NCBI GenBank assembly: GCA_934045905.1
Contig: OW203766.1
Coordinates: 12,524,745 to 12,588,744, forward strand
From: Leuctra nigra
Lineage: Eukaryota; Arthropoda; Insecta; Plecoptera; Leuctridae
Reading direction: 5' to 3'
Length of the DNA stretch: 64,000 nucleotides
Position numbers and translations under genes: made by a program. The notes beneath the pieces are model-generated. The model had not been told where the DNA came from. It worked only from the letters and a program-made list of their open reading frames with translations, and searched no databases. Below are positions 23,783 through 33,600 of this stretch, piece by piece (within the stretch, counting starts at the first letter, position 1; each line of letters begins with the position of its first letter).

Positions 23783-26700
23783 TTATTTCTCACCTTCTGA
23801 AACATGTTTTGGTTTTTCAGTGCCTGAAGTTTGTTCCTGTTTATGAATGTTTGCATTTTGTACTGGTTTCTCAACGGCTGAAACTTGTACTGGCTTCTCA
23901 ACGCTCGTAGATTGAACTGGTATCTGAATGGCGGACGACAGCGCTGGTTGAATGACAATGACTGGTGTTTCTGGTAGTTTGAACGGAAGCGGAGTGAACG
24001 GATCGAAGCTTTCCAAGTCCACCATCTTGAGACTTTCCTCCCACAGCTTCAACGCGAGCTTTGGATCCCGAGCTTTTGACGCCGCCTTCGTCTTCTTACA
24101 TTCGCTGGAGGAGAAAAGCGTATGTTAGATTTTAATACAAGAACTGAGCGTTACACAATATGTTCGTGTAAAGTACGGGTGAACAATCGTCATTTCTTAT
24201 CCTGACTTGACCTCTATATTACCGTCTTTTTAGTGTTAATGTTCTTTGTGAAGAATTCTGCCAATATTTTTCATTTTGTTTAATTATCCACGTCCCTCAC
24301 ACCAAAATTGAGGGAATTTCAGTGTAAAAATTAAATGAGCGAAAACTATACAAAAAGATAAACCTTTTTTAGGCTGTACTCTCCGGACTTTCAGAAGATT
24401 TGAGACTGGTCTCATACCTACGTCAACTCTTGACGGATGACAGAGCTTTATACGCCCATACAGAGACAAAAAATTGGCATAAAGAGTTACATTATATGTA
24501 GATATATACAGAATTTGACTGCAAAATCAGCCAACGAAAACAACAACTGGTGCGTTTACCGTAAAGCATTAGTTGTAGCCTTATTGTATTTTGTTGGCTA
24601 ATTACAGTTCGCTTTTCCTATGTTTGAACTCTCAACAGAATTGGCTGATCGTCAATTGTTCTGTAAGGCCGAGAAAGACTACATTGCAAGATGAGCGCGC
24701 AATGAAGTCTTTCTCGGCCTAACAGAATAACTGACGGTGGCTCCGTCTGGTGAGAGTTCAGACATAGGAAAAACGTCCCGCTCCTCCTGTACCCACATGT
24801 AATAGAGTCCCGTCTCTCCTCCCGCCTTCTCGTCCACGGCGCAATGGATGCTCGTCTGAGCGCCCTGCTCGGGAGTCTTGTTGAAGAAGCGCGCGACGTT
24901 CTTGAACGCCCACATGGCTCCCGGGAACCCACCTGTACCCACCTGTAATAGAGTCCCGTCTCTCCTCCCGCCTTCTCGTCCACGGCGCAATGGATGCTCG
25001 TCTGAGCGCCCTGCTCGGGAGTCTTGTTGAAGAAGCGCGCGACGTTCTTGAACGCCCACATGGCTCCCGGGAACCCACCTGTACCCACATGTAATAGAGT
25101 CCCGTCTCTCCTCCCGCCTTCTCGTCCACGGCGCAATGGATGCTCGTCTGAGCGCCCTGCTCGGGAGTCTTGTTGAAGAAGCGCGCGACGTTCTTGAACG
25201 CCCACATGGCTCCCGGGAACCCACCTGTACCCACCTGTAATAGAGTCCCGTCTCTCCTCCCGCCTTCTCGTCCACGGCGCAATGGATGCTCGTCTGAGCG
25301 CCCTGCTCGGGAGTCTTGTTGAAGAAGCGCGCGACGTTCTTGAACGCCCACATGGCTCCCGGGAACCCACCTGTAATAGAGTCCCGTCTCTCCTCCCGCC
25401 TTCTCGTCCACGGCGCAATGGATGCTCGTCTGAGCGCCCTGCTCGGCCGTCTTGTTGAAGAAGCGCGCGACGTTCTTGAACGCCCACATGGCTCCCGGGA
25501 ACCCACCTGTACCCACCTGTAATAGAGTCCCGTCTCTCCTCCCGCCTTCTCGTCCACGGCGCAATGGATGCTCGTCTGAGCGCCCTGCTCGGGAGTCTTG
25601 TTGAAGAAGCGCGCGACGTTCTTGAACGCCCACATGGCTCCCGGGAACCACGCGGTGTCGATGTTGCGGTTGATGTCCGTGTCCACGCCGCCGGGGTGCA
25701 GAGAGTATGACGTCACTCCAAGGTCTAGAGGGTAGAGTGACCAATCAGCATCCTAGCTTGTACCGACCAGCGAGGACAATCAGCTGCTGATTGGCTAACG
25801 CGTCACTGTGGGGAGTGCTGACAATTCAGAAGTCTAGGTTCTCGCGGTTACGAGATGAAAGTAGAACATGTTTTCTATTGGTTAACGCGTAATATCACAT
25901 CTACTGAAATATCAGCCATTCTTACTCCTTTCAGACTGACGGCCCGGTCTAGAAACATGGGAAGCTTGATCGGCCACATTGTGTATTTGTTCACATAAGC
26001 TGCGTCTCACTTTAAAATGCAACGTGTGATCGATCAAGATGATTTAATACGGGTCGTCGTTTAAATTTACCTTCAACAAACTCTCTTCAAGTGAGCCTAC
26101 TAGTTAGTTGAGTTCATGGTTATCCAGTTCATGGGCCTCTATTTTCCATTACTTTTTTATATTTAAATAATTTGTTTGTTAAACTTACTGAAATAGTCTA
26201 CTGAAATCTACTGGAATATGTTTTCTTGCAATACCATTAATTAAATGTACTTTTGTCGTCCACATATAGACAGCAAAAGAATATCAACTACCTTTGGCTG
26301 GTTTACTCTGGAAAGATTGAAGGTACATCTGTTAAAACCCTGTATTTTGTGTCCGCGGGTGTGTACGTACTCTTGAGCCTGATGCTGAGCTCATGTGAGA
26401 ACAGCACATTGGCGAGCTTGCTGCGGTTGTAGGCAGATGTCGTGCCGTACGTCTTGGTCATGTTGATGTCTTCGAAGTCGATGATGCCGACTGCAAGAGA
26501 ATTGCATCATGGGAAGAATTGTTCACGCAGTTAGCACATTGATGCGCAATCCACTTGTTATATCAGTGAGTTAGCACAATCATCCGCAAATACGAATGTA
26601 ACATGGAGAAACCTTACTCGAATGTAATGTAAGGTTATTTCCTATTCCGGAGAAGATAAGGCAAAGAAAAAATGTAGTATCTGTGCTTATAGACATAACA

Positions 26701-28639
26701 TAAAATTGAATTAAGGGGCCGACTCTCTGGAGAAAGTAATTATTCGTTTGTATCAAGGCTTTTGGGCGATTTCATGTTCAACAATGGAATAAATGTTATT
26801 TAAATGTCTGGAAGTTGCTATAATATGTGGACGACGTACAGAGTTTGACGTACACTTGTGCATGTATGAAGACACGTTGACGATCCTGGCTGGTGTTGAT
26901 GTCAGTATCCTTGGCAGCAGCAGCAGAGTCAACAAGAAGTGACCCAAGTGGTTGACGGCGAAGGTAGATTCGTAGCCGTCTTCTGTCAGCGAGTGCGGAC
27001 ACCACAGAATACCTGTTGAAGAATATATCGACTCAACACAACCAGTACATTACTTATCCCCATAAAAAAACACTTCGTGTAAAAATACCAGCCAAGTCTC
27101 TTCTACTAAAAAAAAATATATGAAATCTAAAAATTCTGCACTGAAAAGTAATGATATCAAAAAATTTGCCAAGTCAAAACTTTATTTGAAAATCAAAAAA
27201 TACTTGGCGCATCGTGTATATTAATAGCTTAGAAGACAGGCCAGATATAAAATATACATAAAATATACAAACATATAGTATACCTAAAATGCCCTAAAAA
27301 ATCGATGCGCCAAGTATTTTTTGATTTTCAAATAAAGTTTTGACTTGGCAAATTTTTTGATATCATTACTTTTCAGTGCAGAATTTTTAGATTTCATATA
27401 TTTTTTTTTAGTAGAAGAGACTTGGCTGGTATTTTTACACGAAGTGTTTTTTTATGGGGATATCACTCCTTTTTTTAGTTTATTCTAACAACTTGTGACA
27501 CATATGAAATGAACAATAATTTAATTATTTTAAAAAATCATCACCCTTTACAATTTGGTTACCACTAATGAATAGCAGCGTATGGTCCTAAATAATTGCT
27601 TTAAATGACCTTTCACGAAGAATAGCAAAGGTTTCATTCCAATCAGTCAACCCAGTTCCGAGATATGGCAACACTTCGGTTTTCAAAATGGCTGCTGAAC
27701 TTTCTGCAATGCCACATAGAATTTATTTCTATAAATGATGTGTATCATTTTAAGCTTTCTGAATATGTATTTATTGTATAGGAGAGAATTATAATAATTT
27801 ATACATTTGAATGACGTCATTTCCGGTCTCATAAATAAGAAAATTCTATTTGTACTGTTCATATTCCATAGAGATGGCCTTCCGAATCGTTTGGCGCTAG
27901 TTTCATACCGATTTGTCTACCAGTTTTTGAGATATGACGTTACTTCCGGTTTAAAAATGGTGGCTGAAATCTCTGACCCCTTGAAGTACATTTTAAACAT
28001 GATTACAATTTTATAAGCTGTCTCAAATAGTATATTTATTGCATCAAAATATAAATTTGTGAGATTATTAAAATGTGTGACGTCATTTCCGGTTTAGGTA
28101 TGGGAAACTGCAAATATTATTGATGATAATACATAAAGTTGACGTCTAAATTGTTTTGCGCTTGTTTCGTTGAAATCTATTTAGCCGTTATTGAGATATG
28201 ATATCACTTCCGGTTTCAAAATGGCGGCTTCCGGTTGGTTTTATAACAAGTCACATGAGACGTCAAAAGTACATACGTTACATAAATATCAAAATAATCG
28301 GATCAACCTTTGTTGCCAAAAAGTCAATCGATGTATTTCAAATTTCATTACGTCATTTCCGGTTTCTTTAACATAATGTTTAGTCTTTTGCTACTTATCA
28401 TGCATAAAGATGACCATTTGAATCGTTTGGCGCAATTTTCGTTCCAATCGGTCCAGCCGTTGACGAGATATGACGTCACTTCCGGTTTCAAAATGGCGGC
28501 ACAAAAATTCATGGGGTGAAGGTTAAATCAGACGCCAAAAGTGCACACGTGGTAAAAATGTGGGATCAATCGGTTCAGCCGTTTAGGCTGTGGCCTGTTT
28601 ACCGGATTTGAATTCCAGGAGACTACTACTACTACTGAG

Positions 28640-28671
<32 letters not shown>

Positions 28672-29865
28672 GAAAACCGCCCTTAAACACTGTTTTCACG
28701 GCCCTCTAGCTCGCAAAGGGCATAACCTATTGTTCCCAAATTTGGTATATGTTGTAGGGTGGGCCATAGCTCGAAATTAAGATATATCGCAACAATGTGA
28801 GATTTTCCAATTTTAAGATCCAGTAGGCCGAAAATGCCACTTTGATGCTTACAGTAAAAGTGGGTTTGCTCCAGCCTTTTTAAATGAGTGTGTGTGCGCG
28901 CCGTACGACTTGGCTGGCGTGGAGCGACCGCTCCACTAGATCAGGTAGACTGCCTTTTCGAAAAAATATCACGATTTTAGACTGCGAAAAAAATTAGTAC
29001 CTGTACAGCTTTGGAATAATATCTCGATCATCCCTACGATTATACCCTCCCGCCATACAACGGAGATCGTACAGTGGTATACCAGCGCTCCGTTGTATGG
29101 TGGGATGGTATAAGCGTAGGGATGATCGACACATTTTTCCACGACCCTACCTATTGTAATCGATTATACCATAGAAAACGTATTTAGAACTGTAGTTTTT
29201 AGTGTATTGCCCACAGCTAAAAGGCCAGTTTATTATTTACTTTCAATTTGAGTGGAGCTATAGACAGATTGAGAAGCGCCACGACCACCGTCCCGACGTC
29301 AGCGACGCCTGACGTCTCTACTTACCCGCGTTGTTGATGAGCAGGTTGATCTCTGGTTCTGTGCGCAAGAGTTCTGCGGCGCATTGTCTGACTGACGCAA
29401 AGCTAGACAGATCCAGACGCACCACGACCACCGTCCCGACGCCAGCGACGCCTGACGTCTCTACTTACCCGCGTTGTTGATGAGCAGGTTGATCTGTGGT
29501 TCTGTGCGCAAGAGTTCTGCGGCGCATTGTCTGACTGACGCAAAGCTAGACAGATCCAGACGCACCACGACCACCGTCCCGACGCCAGCGACGCCTGACG
29601 TCTCTTGGCGGATCTCCGTCGCGGCGGCCTCCGCCTTGTTGACGTCACGACACGCCATAATCACACGACATCCTTGTGGAAAGAAAACGTCATAAAATGA
29701 TTCGCCTTTTAAACTAGTTATAAATGTATAACAGTTTAATATGTCACCTCTGTTAACGAAGTCCCTGACAGTTCCTTTGCCGATGCCCGTGTTGCAGCCT
29801 GTGATGACCGACGTCTTCCCCTCCAGTCGAGCCTTGCTCTTGCATCTCGTGCTGTAGCATGCCAT
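23783..29865 (-). CDS. RDH-A: retinol dehydrogenase 11-14-like short-chain dehydrogenase, 6 exons
   Basis: NADP-type short-chain dehydrogenase of the RDH11/12/13 group, which interconvert retinoids or other lipid aldehydes and alcohols. Exons: 29865-29748, 29672-29469, 27012-26854, 26490-26371, 25724-25517, 24104-23783; GT..AG, phases 1,1,1,1,2, total 376 residues. Cofactor motif TGCNTGIG is at 22-29, NNAG at 105-108, catalytic Ser in NVSS at 155-156, and YNRSK with Tyr181 and Lys185. The N terminus is short and Cys-rich, without the usual membrane helix. After the family C-terminal block (LALKLWEESLKMV) comes an extra tail with EKPVQ-like repeats. Exon 2's donor is duplicated and exon 5 is present six times; the model uses the first copy of each. 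Substrate cannot be deduced. Confidence 0.88.
24613..24772. repeat. 160-bp hairpin in RDH-A intron 5
   Basis: Arms pair from TTTTCCTATGTTTGAACTC to its complement, with the core AGGCCGAGAAAGACT perfectly paired and a loop near AAGATGAGCGC. Small internal loops interrupt it. It resembles a small MITE or a precursor-microRNA-like fold. It abuts the last copy of the exon-5 array. Confidence 0.75.
24790..25660 (-). repeat. Six-fold tandem repeat of RDH-A exon 5 (3' part plus splice donor)
   Basis: The phrase TAATAGAGTCCCGTCTC (plus strand) recurs at about 24799, 24945, 25090, 25236, 25373 and 25519, giving spacings of 146, 145, 146, 137 and 146 bp. Each unit holds exon 5 from the GAMWAFKNVARFF region to the GLYY donor, plus only 9-18 bp of intron before the next partial exon. 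Only the most upstream copy (25517-25724) has the exon start and acceptor. Donors alternate CAG|GTGGGT and CAT|GTGGGT in the last four copies, suggesting a two-unit higher-order repeat. One copy differs by an internal substitution (CGGCCGTCT). Confidence 0.95.
27057..27460. mobile_element. MITE with 165-bp arms, TA target duplication
   Basis: Begins TCCCCATAAAAAAACACTTC and ends with the reverse complement, flanked by TA. The arms match almost perfectly over about 165 bp, around a spacer of about 75 bp. Fits a Tc1/mariner-type non-autonomous element. In RDH-A intron 2. Confidence 0.85.
27600..28620. repeat. Degenerate tandem repeat with TGACGTCA, CTTCCGG and AAAATGGCGGC motifs
   Basis: The phrase GATATGACGTCACTTCCGGT followed by TTCAAAATGGCGGC recurs with variation near 27660, 27935, 28195 and 28463. 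Shorter GACGTCATTTCCGG phrases lie between them (27812, 28079, 28351), so spacing is roughly 130/270 bp. The text between copies also repeats (CGTTTGGCGC.AGTTTC, ACCGATTTG). No coding capacity. A related phrase occurs near 56210. Confidence 0.75.
28639..28672. repeat. ACT/ATT trinucleotide microsatellite
   Basis: Short CTA units followed by about ten ATT units; simple sequence. Confidence 0.9.
29003..29150. mobile_element. 148-bp palindromic MITE, copy 1
   Basis: TACAGCTTTGGAATAATAT start, then CATCCCTACG.TTATACCC and CCGCCATACAACGGAG mirrored around TGGTATACCA-like sequence, ending CCACGACCCTAC. Nearly identical to 38988-39136. In RDH-A intron 2. Confidence 0.85.
29265..29600 (-). repeat. 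RDH-A exon 2 donor array (143-bp period)
   Basis: The 3' part of exon 2 with donor GCGG|GTAAGT is repeated at a 143-bp step: genuine donor after 29469, second donor after 29326, and a third truncated copy reaching about 29265. Duplicate units begin within the exon at AGAGACGTCAGGCGTC and lack an acceptor. The same array architecture exists in RDH-B. Confidence 0.93.
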
Positions 29866-30041
29866 GTAGCAAGACCACTTCACACCATGTTACACACTCA
29901 AACCTGACAGTTAAGTCTACACATTGTGTATCACAAATGCCAGGTGTGATGTTTTTAATGACCACTGCTGTGTAGGTATTATGTAAGTATTCTTTATCAA
30001 TTTGATTTGCAAAGATTTGATGAAAATAACCGACTAAATCG

Positions 30042-30677
30042 ATTGATAATGGCTTATCATGTATTCATCTGGAGCACCGATTGAACACGTGTGAAAAGTA
30101 CAATCTGCAGTTTTTATACGTGTATTCCAGTCGTGCCAAAATCTCGAAGCGTCATGCATTGCTTTGTTCTTAAAACAATCATATTTATGCAATTTCTTAA
30201 AAACCTTAATTACTCGTGACAATTTCTCCTTTTCTGTGATATTTGTCATAATGTTGCCTGCATTACTCATGCACATTTTTTGTTACAGAACTTGAGCAAA
30301 ACCGCTGGCTCAAGATATTGCATTTAGAACTTATTTTATTTTCCTTCAAATAGAATTGAAATTGAACTTGAAATGTCCCCGTAATTCAAGCTTTCATTAA
30401 TATAATAAGTATAACAGATATTTATATAGGCATTGAGCTAATCGAACATTAAATGAACTCTAAGAAATTATAAAATCAGCTATATGTAATAATTCCATTT
30501 ATTGCAATTAATTTCTTACACCTTGTATAAACACAATATCATTCAGAATAATATCTAATAATAAGGCACAACTTCTTGGTTGGACAAAGTTGACAATGAT
30601 TGGAAAGTGTGAAAGATGAAATAGTAACCTCTATCTCACTGAAGAGGATTATGAGTTTATCAGCATTTCTTCTCGAC
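30042..30677. other. Spacer between RDH-A exon 1 and the 3' end of RDH-B
   Basis: AT-rich. On the minus strand AATAAA at 30503-30498, about 175 bp past the RDH-B stop, is a plausible polyadenylation signal. The rest should contain the RDH-A promoter; nothing specific was recognised. Confidence 0.5.
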
Positions 30678-33600
30678 CTACACGGCTACTGGTTGGGACT
30701 CCACGATTGCAGTGGTCACTACAAGAGTATGCGTCTCCATCTCCAGCATTTCTTCTGGTTTATCCACAATTATCGAGTCAACTGGTTTCTCAGCGGCTGA
30801 AACTTGTACTGGTTTCTCAACGCTAGAAGCTTGAACTGGTTTCTCCACGATTTTCTCCACGCTAGAAGCTTGTACTGGTTTCTCAACGTCTGAAGCTGGC
30901 TTCTCCACGCTAGAAGCTTGTACTGGTTTCTCAACGTCTGGAGATTGTACTGGTTTCTCCACGCTAGAAGCTTGAACTGGTATCTCAGCGGCAGAAACTT
31001 GTACTGGTTCCTCAACGTCTGAAACTGGTTTCTCCAAGCTAGAAGCTTGAACTGGTTTCTCAACGCTTTTCTCCAGGCTAGAAGCTTGTACTGGTTTCTC
31101 AACGTCTGGAGCTTGTACTGGTTTCTCCACGCTAGAAGCTTGAACTGGTATCTCAGCGGCTGAAACTTGTATTGGTTTCTCAACGTCTGAAACTGGTTTC
31201 TCCTCGCTTGAAGCTGAAACTGGTTTCTCAACGCTGGTAGATTGAACTGGTATATGAATGGCGGACGACGACGCTGGTTGAATGAGAATGACTGGTGTTT
31301 CTGGTAGTTTGAACGGCAGTGGAGTGAACGGATCGAAGCTTTCTAAGTCCACCATCTTGAGACTTTCATCCCACAGCTTCAGCGCGAGTTTTGAATCCCG
31401 CGCTTTTGACGACGCGTTGGTTCGCTTGCAGTCGCTGTAAAGTAAACCAGTTGCATCTTTAGAGAATGTGTAACAGTATGAAATTTAGAAGATTGGCAAA
31501 CAAACAATAAATGTAAAGAACCTCCTGAAATAACTGTAAACTTTAGTAACCAAATGGTTGATGGATGTTGAGGCAGGTCAATATCATGTAATGTTGTGGA
31601 GGGCGGAGTAATTATCAGCCGTGTACCATGAGTGAGTCAGAGACAAAACAATAGACGTCACGTACACAACAAGTTTTTTTAAAAGAGTTTTTATTCACCA
31701 AAATATATACAATAACAATAATACAATAAAAGTTATGATAAACAATAGAAATACTTGAAGCAGCGCTCCTCTACTTTCTAAACATAATGTGAAAAACAGG
31801 TTGACATAATTATAAATTTGATTGTAAGCAAGTACATGAATACGGTAAGGTTACAGGAAAAATTAGTGCTGTAAAAAACCTGTGAAATTATTAACATATA
31901 ATGGAACAAATTTAGATTAATTTAACTCTGTGACCGGTTTCATTTTTTCATGAACATGTATAATGGTCGTTTGTGTTTGCTTGGTGCTGTCAGAGAATAT
32001 TTACCTAAGTTAACAATTAAAGGGTTATGGCATTTGTCGATATTAATGTAAAAGTTGCCTGTTAGGTTGAAGATAAAGTCATGGATTGTAGGCATTTTGA
32101 AGAATGAATGCAATTTAGTAATTCTCGTGCTTCTTAGAAAATTCCCTGCTATTCTAAGGTATTTGTTCTGTACTACTTGTAGTTTCCTCAGGTTAGTTGT
32201 TGACGTGCTGCTCCAGGCCGGTGCAGCGTAGCATATGATTGGTCTAATTATCATTTTATAGATGAGTGCTTTGTTGTTGTAGCTGAGTCTGCTTCTTTTA
32301 TTAAACATTGGGTAGATGCTAGCCATTGCTGCGTAGGCTTGATGAATTTTATGATTAATGTGTGTAGTAAATGTTAGCTTGGAATCTAGATGGACACCAA
32401 GGTACTTTACGCTGGGTGACCATTCTATTTCTGTGTTATTGATATTTATCTTGGGCGTTGAAGACGGTCTCCTCTTCGTGAAAAATATTGCTGTCGTCTT
32501 TACGTTGTTAACTCTAATCTTCCATTTGTTGAAAAACTTCTCAATTTTTGAATAAGCTTTCTGCAGTCTTCTTCTGATAGTATCCGGTCTAAACGAGGAA
32601 GAAAATATCGCTGTATCGTCCGCGTAGAGTGACAGGTGGGTGTGCGCGCTTTTTGGGAGATCATTTATGAATAGTGAGAAAAGAGTTGGACCAATTAGGG
32701 AACCTTGGGGAACTCCTGCTTCAATGGTTTGAATGGTGGATTTTGTTTGATTGATGGCGACAAAGAAGTTGCGCTTTTCCAGGTACGAGAGGAGAATGTG
32801 GCATAGGTATTTTGGGAAATTTAACCCTATTAGTTTGTGGAGTAAACCCTCGTGCCAAACAGTATCGAACGCCTTTTCTATATCTAATAGGATCATGCCG
32901 GTGTGCTGCTTTCCGTTGAATTTGTCAGTGATGAACTCAGTGAGGCGGACCAGTTGCTGGGTAGTCGAGTGTTTCGCTCTAAATCCAAATTGCTCGTCGA
33001 TTATGATTTTGTTCTCTTGAATGTGTTTGTTGATTCGGACCAGGATGGCTTTTTCAACTACTTTGCTAACTGAGCTGAGAAGGCTTATAGGTCTGTAGCT
33101 TTGGACTTCTTGCGCTTTTTTACCTGGTTTGTGAAATGCTAGTATCTTAGCTGTTTTCCAGCGTGGAGGAAAGTGGGAGAGAAGTAACACGTGGTTTATT
33201 ATTACTGTAAGATAGATGATGGCCTTTTTTGAAAGTTGCTTGAGGACGAAGTTAGTTATTCCGTCTTCTCCTGGAGCCTTTTTATTTTTCCTTTCGAGTA
33301 TAATCTTTTGAATTTCTTTTGGTGTGGTCAGATCGCAATCCTCTTTGCTTGGGGGAGTGGAGAAGAATTTCCTGATGGATTGCTTAACCAGTCGTTCGTG
33401 ACGATTAGTGCTCATCGCATTGTTTTGGGTATGAATGGATTGAAAGTTAGCTGCTAGTGCATTAGCTTTTTGAAGATCACTTACTGCTTGCCCTGTTTGA
33501 GTGATGAGGGGAGGTATGGCTTGAGTGCCTTTTTTGAAGATTTTGGTTGCGTTCCACAGAGTGCACGTATCTCTAGGTTTTAGCTTGCTGAGGTAGTCAT

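Noticed and set aside
24618..25744. Three long overlapping minus-strand frames (289-345 codons)
   Set aside because: They read through the exon 5 array in shifting frames; only the first copy joins correctly to exons 4 and 6.
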